Assembly (NCBI RefSeq): GCF_021491915.1
Contig: NZ_CP090836.1
Coordinates: forward strand, 2,342,501-2,406,500
Origin: Paracoccus everestensis
GTDB lineage: Bacteria > Pseudomonadota > Alphaproteobacteria > Rhodobacterales > Rhodobacteraceae
Reading direction: 5' to 3'
Length of the DNA: 64,000 bases
Shown: one piece after another, positions 47,985 to 58,894 of the stretch
How positions within the stretch are numbered: position 1 is the stretch's first letter
Layout: every line of letters starts with the position of its first letter
Notes under the pieces: generated by a model
Database searches by the model: none
Told to the model about the DNA's origin: nothing
What the model saw: only the letters and a program-made list of their open reading frames with translations
Made by a program: the position numbers and the translations under genes

Positions 47985-47999
47985 TTCACTTCTTGTTCC
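47985..47999. promoter_or_regulatory. LexA (SOS) box upstream of recA
   Basis: GTTCACTTCTTGTTC is an exact GTTC-N7-GTTC, the alphaproteobacterial LexA operator, 65 bases upstream of the recA ATG. An extra GTTC precedes it (47979-47982). LexA bound here would block the recA promoter until damage occurs. Confidence 0.9.
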
Positions 48000-48088
48000 T
48001 GGTCATAGATGCGTATCTCCCAAACGTTTTTCAAGCGTCATCCGTTGCCGGAAACCCGTTTTTTCGGGTCGGATCGCGTATTTCGGCA

Positions 48089-50173
48089 TCATGCATCCAG
48101 CCTGGGAGGCGGGTCTTGCATCTGCCGGGCGACGATCTGGATCAACTCGTTCAAGGTAAAGGGTTTTGACAGAAAGGCCGCGTTCGGGATCGGGTCATGG
48201 CCTTCGCCGAAGATGTCCTCGGTATAACCGGACATGAAGACAACCCTGGTTCCAGGCCGGTCCTGCAAGGCGGCCCGCACCCAGCTTGGTCCGTCCATCC
48301 CCGGCATGACCACATCGGTGACGAAGATATCGACCGGCAATCCGCCGTTCAGCATGGCGAGGGCATCCTCGGCATTGGCGGCTTCGTGGACCTCGTATCC
48401 CTTCAAGCGCAGGGCGCGGGCGGCGAAGGCGCGAACCGGGGCCTCGTCCTCCACCAGAAGAACGCTGGCGCGCTGCACGGGCTGGGGCATCGCAACAGGG
48501 GCGGGCGCGGGGCGGGCGATCTGCTGCATTCCCGCCTGGGCCGGGAAATAAAGCGAAAAGCAGGTGCCCTTGCCCAGTTCGCTGTCGCAAAAGATATAGC
48601 CGCCGGTTTGCTTGACGATGCCATAGGCGGTGGAGAGGCCCAGTCCCGTTCCCTCGCCCACGCGCTTGGTGGTGAAGAACGGCTCGAAGATCTTGTCGCG
48701 AAGCGCCGGGTCGATGCCGCAGCCTTCGTCGGTGACGCGGATGCGCAGGTAATCGCCTTTCGGCAAGGATACCTTGTCGCGGGCCAGATCTCCGTTGATC
48801 GCCAAGACATCTGTCCTGATCTCGATATTGCCGCCCGCAGGCATGGCGTCGCGGGCATTCACGACAAGGTTCATGATGACCTGTTCCAATTGTCTCTTGT
48901 CGGCCCGGATCGGGCGCAGGGCGGAATCGTGGCTGATGGCCAAGGTGATCTTTTCGCCCACCAGGCGGTTCAGCAGATGGGTCAGTTCCGCCAGCACGTC
49001 GCGCGTATCCAGCGTTTCAAGCTGCAACTGCTGGCGGCGCGAAAAGGCCAGAAGCTGGCCCACCAGGGACGCCGCGCGGTTGGTGTTCTGGCCGATCTGG
49101 TCCAGATCCGCGTAATCGGGGTCGCCCTTGTCGTGACGCAGCATCAGAAGGTCGCAATGGCCCCGGATGGCGGTCAGCAGGTTGTTGAAGTCATGCGCGA
49201 CGCCGCCCGCCAACTGGCCGATGGCCTGCATCTTCTGGCTTTGCACGAACTGCGCTTCCAGCGTCTTCAAGGCGCTTGCATCGTTCAGGACGGCGATAAG
49301 GCCGGGCTGTTCGACCGGATCCATGGCCAGCGTGACCTGGAAATGCTGTTCCTTGGCTGCGTCGTCGGGCGAGCGCAGGCGCAACACCTCGGCCCGGCCG
49401 TCGCTGCGCCGCGCGGCGTGGGTTTCGGCGATCCATTCCCCCGCCGGGCGGCCTGGGCCGTCCAGGATGCTGCCGATGTGAACGGGATCGGTCCCCAGGG
49501 GAAGGCTCGCCCCCAGCAGTCGCCGCGCCGCCGCATTCGCGCGGCGGATATAGCCGTTGGGCGCGATGCGCAGCAGGGCCACCGGGATCGCCTCGAAGTC
49601 GTCGGGGGTCTCGGTCTCCTCTTCGGCCAGGGGGACGGCGGCTTGGGCGCCGCGCCGGTGGTAGGACCAGACCTGCAAGGGCGCATCCTCGGCCCGGCTG
49701 AGGGTCAGCATATCGCCCGAGGCAAGCGCCAGGTCGGCGCAACCGACATAGCCTGCCCTGCGCACCAAGCCGTCCATGTCGTCCAGGGCATCGGCGCGCA
49801 ATTGCGACACAAGCCGCAGGATATTCTGCCCGGCGATGTCGCCAAAGCCCGTGCGCGATGCGTCGTTCTGCATCATCACCTGGCCGTCGGCGTCGCAGAT
49901 CCAGATCGGATCGGCGGCCTCGGCCACCTCGTGCCGGATGGCTGCCAGGGCGCGCCGCGCCGCCAGCCGGTCCAGCACATAGCCCAGAGAGATCACGCCC
50001 CCCAGGATATACCAGGCGACTGCGATGGTGCCGATGACAAGCGCCGCCAGTCCATAGCCGCTTTGCGGCAGGATCAGGGCAGCCACGGCCGCGACCACCA
50101 CCGGCAGCATCAGCATCGGAAGCGCCACGGCCGCATTGCGAGAGACGGCGGATTGCGTTTCCCCGAATGTCAT
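48089..50173 (-). CDS. cckA: Hybrid histidine kinase CckA
   Basis: A 694-residue membrane sensor kinase. Two transmembrane segments (about residues 15-65) are followed by PAS-like domains, a HisKA/HATPase core with phosphorylated histidine 327 in GGVAHDFNNLLTAIRGH, N-box NLVVNARDAMP, G-box TGLGLSTAYGIVKQTGG, and a C-terminal receiver with aspartate 620 in FVTDVVMPGMDG. This layout is CckA, which feeds phosphate through ChpT to CtrA. A full CtrA box lies upstream of the gene. The frame is open 46 codons before the chosen ATG, so the start could be further upstream at 50230. Confidence 0.93.
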   Translation of the reverse strand: MTFGETQSAVSRNAAVALPMLMLPVVVAAVAALILPQSGYGLAALVIGTIAVAWYILGGVISLGYVLDRLAARRALAAIRHEVAEAADPIWICDADGQVMMQNDASRTGFGDIAGQNILRLVSQLRADALDDMDGLVRRAGYVGCADLALASGDMLTLSRAEDAPLQVWSYHRRGAQAAVPLAEEETETPDDFEAIPVALLRIAPNGYIRRANAAARRLLGASLPLGTDPVHIGSILDGPGRPAGEWIAETHAARRSDGRAEVLRLRSPDDAAKEQHFQVTLAMDPVEQPGLIAVLNDASALKTLEAQFVQSQKMQAIGQLAGGVAHDFNNLLTAIRGHCDLLMLRHDKGDPDYADLDQIGQNTNRAASLVGQLLAFSRRQQLQLETLDTRDVLAELTHLLNRLVGEKITLAISHDSALRPIRADKRQLEQVIMNLVVNARDAMPAGGNIEIRTDVLAINGDLARDKVSLPKGDYLRIRVTDEGCGIDPALRDKIFEPFFTTKRVGEGTGLGLSTAYGIVKQTGGYIFCDSELGKGTCFSLYFPAQAGMQQIARPAPAPVAMPQPVQRASVLLVEDEAPVRAFAARALRLKGYEVHEAANAEDALAMLNGGLPVDIFVTDVVMPGMDGPSWVRAALQDRPGTRVVFMSGYTEDIFGEGHDPIPNAAFLSKPFTLNELIQIVARQMQDPPPRLDA

Positions 50174-50223
50174 CCGTCTAGCCCCTTTCCAAGCCTCCAG
50201 GATGTTCGATACCGCCAAACCGC

Positions 50224-50238
50224 TTAACATAGCGTTAA
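50224..50238. promoter_or_regulatory. CtrA box upstream of cckA
   Basis: TTAACATAGCGTTAA is an exact TTAA-N7-TTAA, the CtrA full site, 51 bases upstream of the cckA ATG. AT-rich words of this kind are rare in this GC-rich DNA. It suggests feedback of CtrA on its own kinase. Confidence 0.75.
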
Positions 50239-50253
50239 TGGCGCCCGCCCGAT

Positions 50254-51396
50254 TCACACCCGTCCCATCAGCGAAAGGAAAAATCCGTCGCTGGCATCCA
50301 GGGGCGTCCACACCTGTCGCGAAACCTCGCGAAAGGCCGGATCCTGTTGCAGGAAGCCGGCAACCTGCCCGCCGTTTTCAGAATCGAAAAGCGAACAGGT
50401 CATATAGGCCAGATGCCCGCCTGGCCTGACAAGGGGCGCCACCTGACGCAGGATCCCGGCCTGCACCGCGACCAGATCGCGCAGTCCCGCCAGGGTCAGG
50501 CGCCATTTCGAATCGGGGGTGCGCCGCCAGGTTCCTGAACCGGAACAGGGCACATCGACAATGACCAGATCGAAGCTGCCCTTCGGGGCGGTCTCAACGC
50601 AGACCTTGGCCCCTGCCCGTTCCGCCCGTTGCGGCAAATCCCGCATCCGGGCCGGGTCGGCGTCATGGGCCACCAAGGTCAGCCCAGGCGCCCGCCCCGC
50701 GATGGCCAGCGTCTTGCCGCCGCCGCCCGCACAGTAATCCAGCACCCGCATTCCTGCCGCAACCGGCAAGGCGGCACAGGCCAGTTGCGGGGACAGATCC
50801 TGAAGTTCCACCAGACCGTCGCGATAAGCGCCGCTTTGCGACAGGCGGCGTTCATTGGCCGTGACCCGCAGGGCGGTAGGCAGGCGCGAATCAGGCGTCG
50901 CCAGGATGCCGTCCCGGGCAAGCGCGCCGATTGCCTGATCGGCATCGGCCTTGAGCGGGTTGACCCGCAGCCAGACGGGTGCGCGGTGGCGCATTCTGTC
51001 GGCAATGGCATCGGCCTGATCGCCCAGGGATTCGTCCCAAAGCGGACGGATCCAGCCAGGGATATCCGTGGCATCCTGCGCATCGCTCGGCTGGTCTTCG
51101 GGACGCAGGGACGCGGGTGCATGGCCTTGGCCCGTAAAGAACTCGGCCGGGTCCCGTCCTGCCGCGCGCAATCCGCCAATCATCAATCCCCGCCCGGTCA
51201 ACCCTCCGCCAAGCGCCGCATGGCTGTCGCGGCAGCGCAGGGCGTCGAACACCAGGTCGCGCACCGCTGCCCGGTCCCCCGATCCCGCGAAGCGGCTGGC
51301 CCGCGACCACCGCAGCAGCGCCTGTTCCGCAGGCTGGCCCTCAAGAACCTGGTCCAGAACCCCGATCGCGGCAGAGATGCGGGCGGCTGGCGTCAT
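50254..51396 (-). CDS. RsmB-type 16S rRNA cytosine methyltransferase
   Basis: A 380-residue SAM-dependent methyltransferase of the NOL1/NOP2/Sun family. The N-terminal NusB-like part is followed by the SAM-binding [17 protein letters not shown], the two catalytic cysteines in [15 protein letters not shown] and [10 protein letters not shown]. These enzymes make m5C in rRNA, with RsmB at C967 as the best fit. Its ATG overlaps the ugd stop by four bases. It is upstream of cckA on the same strand. Confidence 0.85.
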   Translation of the reverse strand: MTPAARISAAIGVLDQVLEGQPAEQALLRWSRASRFAGSGDRAAVRDLVFDALRCRDSHAALGGGLTGRGLMIGGLRAAGRDPAEFFTGQGHAPASLRPEDQPSDAQDATDIPGWIRPLWDESLGDQADAIADRMRHRAPVWLRVNPLKADADQAIGALARDGILATPDSRLPTALRVTANERRLSQSGAYRDGLVELQDLSPQLACAALPVAAGMRVLDYCAGGGGKTLAIAGRAPGLTLVAHDADPARMRDLPQRAERAGAKVCVETAPKGSFDLVIVDVPCSGSGTWRRTPDSKWRLTLAGLRDLVAVQAGILRQVAPLVRPGGHLAYMTCSLFDSENGGQVAGFLQQDPAFREVSRQVWTPLDASDGFFLSLMGRV

Positions 51397-52562
51397 ATGT
51401 CGCGTTGCAAAAGATCGCGGGTGAACAGCTTGTCCGCGACATCGGCCAGATCGTCGTGGCGGCGGTTTGCGATGATCAGGTCCGATTTCGCCTTGAATGC
51501 CGCCAGATTGCGTTCGACGGGGGAATGGAAGAAGTGATCGTCCTCCAGGACGGGTTCATAGACGATGCAGGCGATACCCTTGGCCTTGATCCGCTTCATG
51601 ATCCCCTGAATGGCGCTGTCACGGAAATTGTCGGACCCTTCCTTCATCACCAAACGATAGATGCCCACTGTCTGCGGGTTTCGGGCAATGATCTGGTCGG
51701 CGATGAAATCCTTGCGGGTGCGGTTCGAATCGACGATGGCCGCGATCAGGTTCTGCGGCACGGCCGAATAATTCGCCAGCAACTGCTTGGTATCCTTGGG
51801 CAGGCAGTATCCGCCATAGCCGAAGGACGGGTTGTTGTAGTAATCCCCCACGCGCGGATCCAGGCCCACCCCTTCGATGATGGAACGCGGATCCAGGCCG
51901 TTGGTCAGGGCATAGCTGTCCAGTTCGTTGAAATAAGCCACGCGCATCGCCAGGAAGGTGTTGGCGAACAGCTTGATCGCCTCGGCCTCGGTCGAGTTGG
52001 TGAGCAGCAGCGGCACGTCCCGGTCCAGCGCGCCCTGCGCCAGAAGCGCCGCAAACCGCCGTCCTGCCTCGCTCTGGTCGCCCACGACGATCCGGCTGGG
52101 ATGAAGGTTGTCGTGCAGCGCCAGCCCTTCGCGCAGGAACTCGGGCGAGAAGATGATGCCCTGGAACCCGGTTTCCGCCCGCATCCGGTTGGTGAAGCCG
52201 ACCGGTACCGTAGACTTGACGATGATCGGGGTGGCGGGGGCGTGCTTGCGGGCCAGGGCAATCACCGCCTCGACCGATGAGGTGTCGAAGCTGTTCGTCC
52301 GGGCGTCGTAATTCGTGGGCGTGGCGACGATCACGAAATCCGCGCCCGCCAAGGCGTGCTGCGGATCAGTGGTGGCGGACAGGTCCAGATCCCGTTCCGC
52401 GAAGAAGCGTGTGATCTCGGCGTCCTCGATGGGGCTTTTGCGGGCCTTGACGGCGGCCACACGGCTTTCGTCGATATCCAGGGCCACCACCGTCGAATGC
52501 TGCGCCAGCAGAACCGCATTCGACAAACCGACATAACCCAGGCCAACAACGGCAATCTTCAT
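51393..52562 (-). CDS. ugd: UDP-glucose 6-dehydrogenase
   Basis: A 389-residue nucleotide-sugar dehydrogenase that makes UDP-glucuronate for surface polysaccharides. It begins with a Rossmann [15 protein letters not shown]; the catalytic cysteine is residue 253 in [23 protein letters not shown] and [10 protein letters not shown] are also conserved. The short C-terminal domain ([16 protein letters not shown]) fits the E. coli-like single-length type. It sits between tRNA-Leu and the RsmB-type gene, with no polysaccharide genes beside it. Confidence 0.93.
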   Translation of the reverse strand: MKIAVVGLGYVGLSNAVLLAQHSTVVALDIDESRVAAVKARKSPIEDAEITRFFAERDLDLSATTDPQHALAGADFVIVATPTNYDARTNSFDTSSVEAVIALARKHAPATPIIVKSTVPVGFTNRMRAETGFQGIIFSPEFLREGLALHDNLHPSRIVVGDQSEAGRRFAALLAQGALDRDVPLLLTNSTEAEAIKLFANTFLAMRVAYFNELDSYALTNGLDPRSIIEGVGLDPRVGDYYNNPSFGYGGYCLPKDTKQLLANYSAVPQNLIAAIVDSNRTRKDFIADQIIARNPQTVGIYRLVMKEGSDNFRDSAIQGIMKRIKAKGIACIVYEPVLEDDHFFHSPVERNLAAFKAKSDLIIANRRHDDLADVADKLFTRDLLQRDI

Positions 52563-52621
52563 CGCATCCCTCGTTCGAAACGGGCAAAAGCCCGGTTTTC
52601 CTGGATGGATTCAAGGAAGGA

Positions 52622-52708
52622 TGGTGCGGTCGAGAAGACTCGAACTTCCACTCCGGTTAAGGAACAGCGACCTCAACGCTGCGCGTCTACCAATTCCGCC
52701 ACGACCGC
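52622..52708 (-). tRNA. tRNA-Leu (anticodon GAG)
   Basis: Read on the minus strand the 87 bases fold as a class II tRNA. The acceptor stem GCGGTCG pairs with CGACCGC, the anticodon stem CAGCG/CGCTG encloses the loop TTGAGGT, the variable arm is long, and the T arm contains GTTCGAG. CCA is encoded at the 3' end (52622-52624). The anticodon GAG reads CUC/CUU leucine codons. Confidence 0.96.
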
Positions 52709-52811
52709 ATCCGGGCAGTGCGGCGGGTGATAGCCGAGGCGGGAAGGATTGAAAAGGGGGATTCTGACGGCTCGGCTTGACGCCGGGGGTGCGCCGGGCC
52801 AGACCGGCCGC

Positions 52812-53456
52812 ATGGTGGAATGGATCACGGCGCAGGGCCTGACGAATTACGACGACACGGTCGCCTTCATGGAGGCGCGGGTCGCCGCGATTCACGAAGG
52901 CCAGGCAGAGGAGTTGATCTGGCTGGTCGAACATCCGCCGCTTTATACGGCCGGGACCAGCGCGCGGGACGGCGACCTGCTGGACGCGCGCTTTCCGGTT
53001 CATGTCGCCGGACGGGGCGGGCAATACACCTATCACGGGCCGGGACAGCGCATCGTCTATGTGATGCTGGACCTGAACCGGCGTGGGCGCGACGTGCGCG
53101 CCTTTGTCGCCCGGCTAGAGGCCTGGGTGATCGCCGCCCTGTCGGATTTCGGCGTCACGGGCGTGATCCGCGACGGGCGCGTGGGGGTCTGGGTGCCGCG
53201 CCCGGACAAGCCCCCCCTGCCCGATGGTAGCCCCCGCGACGACAAGATCGCGGCCATCGGAGTCAAGGTGCGCCGCTGGGTCAGCTTCCACGGCATCGCC
53301 ATCAATGTGGAACCGGACCTGAGCCATTATTCGGGGATCGTTCCCTGCGGGATCAGCGGGCATGGCGTGACCAGCCTGGTCGATTTGGGCCTGCCCGTCG
53401 GCCTGGCCGATATGGATCTGGCGCTGCGCCGGAATTTCGATACGGTCTTCGGCTGA
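52812..53456 (+). CDS. lipB: Octanoyl-ACP:protein octanoyltransferase LipB
   Basis: A 214-residue enzyme that transfers octanoate from ACP to lipoyl domains. The active site lysine is residue 152 in [10 protein letters not shown] and the cysteine is residue 179 in [23 protein letters not shown] is the substrate-binding motif. The chosen start [10 protein letters not shown] fits the family; an open frame 21 codons longer is possible. It is divergent from the tRNA gene and precedes cycA. Confidence 0.93.
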   Translation: MVEWITAQGLTNYDDTVAFMEARVAAIHEGQAEELIWLVEHPPLYTAGTSARDGDLLDARFPVHVAGRGGQYTYHGPGQRIVYVMLDLNRRGRDVRAFVARLEAWVIAALSDFGVTGVIRDGRVGVWVPRPDKPPLPDGSPRDDKIAAIGVKVRRWVSFHGIAINVEPDLSHYSGIVPCGISGHGVTSLVDLGLPVGLADMDLALRRNFDTVFG

Positions 53457-53561
53457 CCGCCTGCAAACCGGATGCGACCTTCTGACGGGTGGCAATTGAA
53501 CCGATCTGGCTTAAGTGAGTTGGTTGGGACTTCCAATTTCTTTGGAATAGCGAGGAACAGA

Positions 53562-53990
53562 ATGAGATTTGCGATCATCGGCGCCCTGTTGGGTGCGACC
53601 CTAGCCATGCCCGCCCTGGCCCAGGATGCCGGCGATGCCACGGTCGGCGAAAAAGAATTCCGCAAGTGCAAGGCTTGTCACATGATCCAGTCGCCCGAGG
53701 GCGAGGATATCGTGAAGGGCGGCGCCACCGGACCGAACCTTTACGGGATCGTCGGGCGTCCGGCAGCGGCCCAGGAAGGCTACAAGTATTCCGAGGCGCT
53801 GGTCGCGCTGAAAGATGCGGGTGAAGTCTGGACGGTCGAGGATTTGGCGGCCTATGTCACCGACCCCAACAAATATGTCCAGGAAAAGACCGGGGACAGT
53901 TCGGCCCGCACGAAGATGACCTTCAAGCTGAACAAGAACCAGGCCGACATCGCGGCCTATCTGGCAAGCGCGTCGCCTGCGGCACAATAG
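53562..53990 (+). CDS. cycA: Cytochrome c550-type class I cytochrome c
   Basis: A 142-residue periplasmic cytochrome. A signal peptide (IIGALLGATLAMPALA, cleavage near residue 20) precedes the haem motif CKACH (C36, C39, H40); the methionine ligand is in ARTKMTFKL. The pattern KGGATGPNLYG and the late TKMTFKL closely follow Paracoccus denitrificans cytochrome c550. It carries electrons from the bc1 complex to cytochrome oxidase or other acceptors. In Paracoccus denitrificans cycA is linked to ctaDII; here a uspA-like gene lies between them. Confidence 0.93.
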   Translation: MRFAIIGALLGATLAMPALAQDAGDATVGEKEFRKCKACHMIQSPEGEDIVKGGATGPNLYGIVGRPAAAQEGYKYSEALVALKDAGEVWTVEDLAAYVTDPNKYVQEKTGDSSARTKMTFKLNKNQADIAAYLASASPAAQ

Positions 53991-54013
53991 CGCAGCCTTT
54001 CTGGAACTCGTGC

Positions 54014-54041
54014 CGGGCCGATCCCTTGGGTCGGCCCGTTT
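54014..54041 (+). terminator. Rho-independent terminator after cycA
   Basis: A stem CGGGCCGA / TCGGCCCG with additional CCC/GGG pairing inside is followed by TTTGATTT. It lies 23 bases after the cycA stop. Its T-tract merges with the FNR box that follows. Confidence 0.82.
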
Positions 54042-54053
54042 GATTTAAATCAT
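54040..54053. promoter_or_regulatory. FNR-type box upstream of the uspA-like gene
   Basis: TTGATTTAAATCAT matches TTGAT-N4-ATCAA in nine of ten positions. It is centred 92 bases upstream of the GTG start. At -41.5 it would place transcription start near 54088. This is the expected architecture for FnrP activation under low oxygen. Confidence 0.75.
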
Positions 54054-54138
54054 ACTTTCCCCGCCCTCCCTGTGGCAGCGTCCGCTGCGCAACCAGGCCC
54101 GTGCCGCTGTGGCGCGGCGCCGCGAGAGGAGGAACAAC

Positions 54139-54576
54139 GTGTTCAAGCATATCCTGATCCCGACCGACGGGTCCGAACTGGCAACCCAAGCCGTTGACAA
54201 GGGGGTGGCCATGGCCGCCAGCGTGGGCGCGGCCGTGACGATCGTCACCGTGACCGAGCCGTTCCACATCCTCAGCGCCGACGCGATGCAGGTCGAAAGC
54301 ACGCGGGCCAGCTATGACATCGACGCGGCGGCCTATGCGGACAGGATCCTGGCGGCTGCGCGGGACAAGGCTGCGGCTGCGGGCGTTCCGGTCGAAACCC
54401 ATCACAAATGGCACGACAACCCCTATCAGGCGATCATCGACACCGCCCTGGAGGAAGGCTGCGACCTGATCGCCATGGCGTCCCATGGGCGGCGCGGGAT
54501 GGCCGCGGTCGTGATGGGCAGCCAGGCCACCCGGATCCTGACGCATTCCAAGATCCCGGTTCTGGTTTATCGCTGA
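54139..54576 (+). CDS. Universal stress protein (UspA family)
   Basis: A 145-residue Usp domain. It begins FKHILIPTDGSELATQAVDKG and ends with the ATP-binding pattern ASHGRRGMAAVVMGSQATRILTHSKIPVLVYR in parts, indicating the nucleotide-binding class. The start is a GTG behind a strong AGAGGAGGAA site. It is flanked by cycA and ctaD and has its own FNR box, so it is likely induced by oxygen limitation. Target unknown. Confidence 0.9.
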   Translation: MFKHILIPTDGSELATQAVDKGVAMAASVGAAVTIVTVTEPFHILSADAMQVESTRASYDIDAAAYADRILAAARDKAAAAGVPVETHHKWHDNPYQAIIDTALEEGCDLIAMASHGRRGMAAVVMGSQATRILTHSKIPVLVYR

Positions 54577-54708
54577 ACCTTTCCTGCGGCCATTTGCCAC
54601 CAAAAGCTGTCGTTCCGGCAACCTTAGGGCATTGCCGGGTCGGCACGGCTGGTCTAGAACACACCCAAAGGGAATTGCCGGTCTGCCGGACCGGATCATG
54701 ATATCTGA

Positions 54709-56396
<1,688 letters not shown>

Positions 56397-56397
<1 letters not shown>

Positions 56398-56891
56398 TGC
56401 CTTATGAATGGCAAGATACGGCCCCGGATCACTCCGGGGCCTTGTCATATCGGCTGCGGCTTTGGCCTTACCAGTCCTTGCCGCGAAAGGGCTTTGTCTG
56501 GTTCATCGGCGTGACGGCGGCCTTCATGGCCCTGCCCGTAGTGGCAATGCTGGGAACCGCTGTCTTGTGGGGCCTGCTGCCCTTTGCCCTTCTGGTGATC
56601 GGCGGGCTGTGGTATGCGATCCAGCGCAGCTATGCCCAGGGCGAGATGACCGAGGAACTGCTGCTGGACCGCCGCACGGCGCAGGTCATCCGCCACGATC
56701 CGGGCGGGGGGCTGCGGGAATGGACCACCAACAGCTATTGGCTGCGCGCGAACCTGCGGCGCGGACCTGTCGAGTCCTATCTGACACTGACCGACGGCCA
56801 GCGGGAAATCGAACTGGGCGCCTTCCTGACCCCCCAGGAACGCCGCCACCTGCATGACGACCTGTCGCGGCGGCTGGCTAGCCTGCGCTGA
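56397..56891 (+). CDS. DUF2244 membrane protein
   Basis: A 164-residue protein with two hydrophobic segments (residues about 33-53 and 54-74), FIGVTAAFMALPVV and GLLPFALLVIGGLW, and a soluble C-terminal domain with EWTTNSYWLRANLR, VESYLTLTDGQREIELGAFLTPQERR. This is DUF2244, frequently encoded beside oxidase genes in alphaproteobacteria. Its ATG overlaps the ctaD stop (TGATG), so it is coupled and may act in oxidase assembly or stability. Confidence 0.85.
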
Positions 56892-57097
56892 TCAGCGGTC
56901 TTTGTGCCTGGACCCCGCAACGTCCTCCAGCTCGCTCTCGCTCATGCGTCGGACATATCCTTAGAGGCGCTAGTCAAATCCTTGACCCGCGCATCGCCCC
57001 GCCTGTCGGACAAGGCGGCACCTGCGCCCTGCTGGGGGCATTCGATTTGGCGGGCATGGCTGTGGCCTCCTGCCCGTCCTGGCGCCCATGAGGCGGT

Positions 57098-57559
57098 TCA
57101 GTTCAGCAGGCGTGCCTTGACCATCGGTCCGACCGCCCCGAAATCCATCTGCCCTGCATGACGGTCGCGCAGTTCGGCCATGACACGGCCCATGTCGCGG
57201 ATGCCGGTCGCCCCAAGGGCGGCGATGGCCCCGTCGATGGCGGCGGCGGTTTCGGCCTCCGACAACTGCCGGGGCAGGAATTCCTGGATGACGCCGATCT
57301 CGGCTTCTTCCTTCTGAGCCAATTCCAGACGGCCCCCTTCCTCATAGGCCCGGGCAGATTCCTGGCGCTGCTTGACCATCTTCGACAGGATGGCAATCAG
57401 GTCATGATCGCCCAGCGTGCCGTCGCCGTCGCCTCCGCGGGCCGCAATCTCGCGGTCCTTGATGGCGGCACCGATCAGGCGCAACGTGGACAGGCGTGCG
57501 CTGTCCTTGGCCTTCATGGCATCCTTGATGGCGGCTTGCAGGGTGGCTCGCAGATCCAT
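57098..57559 (-). CDS. GatB/YqeY domain protein
   Basis: A 153-residue stand-alone YqeY, the same helical domain that ends GatB. Recognisable parts: LRATLQAAIKDAMKAKDSARLSTLRLIGAAIK, KMVKQRQESARAYEEGGR, and EFLPRQLSEAETAAAI. It may bind tRNA; function is unproven. The start MDLRATL at 57559 was chosen over one six codons upstream. It is divergent from carA. Confidence 0.88.
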   Translation of the reverse strand: MDLRATLQAAIKDAMKAKDSARLSTLRLIGAAIKDREIAARGGDGDGTLGDHDLIAILSKMVKQRQESARAYEEGGRLELAQKEEAEIGVIQEFLPRQLSEAETAAAIDGAIAALGATGIRDMGRVMAELRDRHAGQMDFGAVGPMVKARLLN

Positions 57560-57688
57560 GTCGCTTCCTTCGGGCACGAAAGCCTGCGATCTAGGGTAAT
57601 GCCCGTGTCAAAGCAAGGCGGCCTTGTTCTTGACCTTGCCCGCCCCGCCCCCTATTCACCGGCAGATTTCACACAAGGGGTGCTTGCC

Positions 57689-58840
57689 ATGGCCAACAAA
57701 CCGACCGCCTGCCTTGCGCTTGCCGACGGAACCGTCTTTTACGGCCAGGGCTTCGGCGCACCCGGCCAGGTCGTGGCGGAACTGGTCTTCAACACCGCGA
57801 TGACCGGCTATCAGGAGATCATGACCGATCCGTCCTATGCCAGCCAGGTCGTCACCTTCACCTTTCCCCATATCGGCAACACCGGCATCACGCCGGAAGA
57901 CGACGAGGCCCCCGACCCGGTCGCCAGCGGCATCGTCGTCCGCTGGGATCCGACCGATCCGTCGAACTGGCGCGCGGCGGGCGACCTGCCCGGCTGGATG
58001 GCCCGGCGCGGCCGTATCGGCATGGGCGGAGTCGACACCCGCCGCCTGACCCGCGCGATTCGCCAGCAGGGTGCGCCTCATGTGGTGCTGGCCCATGACC
58101 CGGACGGCAATTTCGACATCGCCGCAATGGTCGCCAAGGCCCGCGACTGGGCCGGTCTTCTGGGCCTGGATCTGGCCCGCGACGTGACCTGCCGGCAAAG
58201 CTATCGCTGGGACCAGGGCGCCTGGGAATGGGGCAAGGGCTTCGGCACCGCGCCCGAACAGAGGCCCTTCAAGGTCGTGGCGCTTGATTACGGCGCAAAG
58301 CGCAACATCCTGCGGTCCCTGGTGGCCTATGGCGCCGACGTGACCGTGCTGCCCGCCACCGCCACGGCCGAGGAGGTCATGGCCCATGAACCTGAGGGCG
58401 TGTTCCTGTCGAACGGTCCCGGCGATCCGGCGGCGACCGGCGAATACGCCGTGCCCATGATTCAGACCCTTCTGGGCCGCGACTTGCCGATCTTCGGCAT
58501 CTGCCTGGGCCACCAGATGCTGGCCTTGGCCCTGGGCGCCAAGACGGTGAAGATGAGCCATGGCCACCACGGCGCGAACCATCCCGTTCGCGACACGGAA
58601 ACCGGCAAGGTCGAGATCACGTCGATGAACCACGGCTTCGCGGTGGACAGCCAGTCCCTGCCGGTGGGCGTGATCGAAACCCATGTCAGCCTGTTCGACG
58701 GCAGCAATTGCGGCATCCGCGTTCAGGACAAGCCGGTGTTTTCAGTCCAATACCACCCCGAGGCCGCGCCCGGCCCGCAGGACAGCCTGTATCTGTTCCA
58801 GCGGTTCACGGATGCGATGCGCGCGCGCCGGGGGGCTTAA
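57689..58840 (+). CDS. carA: Carbamoyl-phosphate synthase small subunit
   Basis: A 383-residue glutaminase subunit. The N-terminal domain has FYGQGFGAPGQVVAELVFNTAMTGYQEI in parts and GMGGVDTRRLTRAIR; the class I GATase domain has the catalytic cysteine 272 in FGICLGHQ, MSHGHHGANHPV, and QYHPEAAPG. It supplies ammonia for carbamoyl phosphate used in arginine and pyrimidine synthesis. carB is not adjacent here; the next gene is a glycosyltransferase. The start at 57689 follows ACACAAGGGG. Confidence 0.95.
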   Translation: MANKPTACLALADGTVFYGQGFGAPGQVVAELVFNTAMTGYQEIMTDPSYASQVVTFTFPHIGNTGITPEDDEAPDPVASGIVVRWDPTDPSNWRAAGDLPGWMARRGRIGMGGVDTRRLTRAIRQQGAPHVVLAHDPDGNFDIAAMVAKARDWAGLLGLDLARDVTCRQSYRWDQGAWEWGKGFGTAPEQRPFKVVALDYGAKRNILRSLVAYGADVTVLPATATAEEVMAHEPEGVFLSNGPGDPAATGEYAVPMIQTLLGRDLPIFGICLGHQMLALALGAKTVKMSHGHHGANHPVRDTETGKVEITSMNHGFAVDSQSLPVGVIETHVSLFDGSNCGIRVQDKPVFSVQYHPEAAPGPQDSLYLFQRFTDAMRARRGA

Positions 58841-58851
58841 CCGCTTCTTAA
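58837..58851. promoter_or_regulatory. CtrA box overlapping the carA stop, upstream of a glycosyltransferase
   Basis: TTAACCGCTTCTTAA is an exact TTAA-N7-TTAA followed by C, matching the CtrA consensus. It overlaps the carA stop codon and lies 43 bases upstream of the glycosyltransferase ATG. Its position suggests a CtrA-controlled promoter for that gene. Confidence 0.72.
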
Positions 58852-58894
58852 CCGCTTTCGTGCCAGTCATGGGCGATCCACAAGGGAATCGCCC

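Noticed and set aside
56892..56945. 17-codon minus-strand ORF (MSESELEDVAGSR...) after the DUF2244 gene
   Set aside because: Too short, no ribosome-binding site identified, no known family; could be chance.
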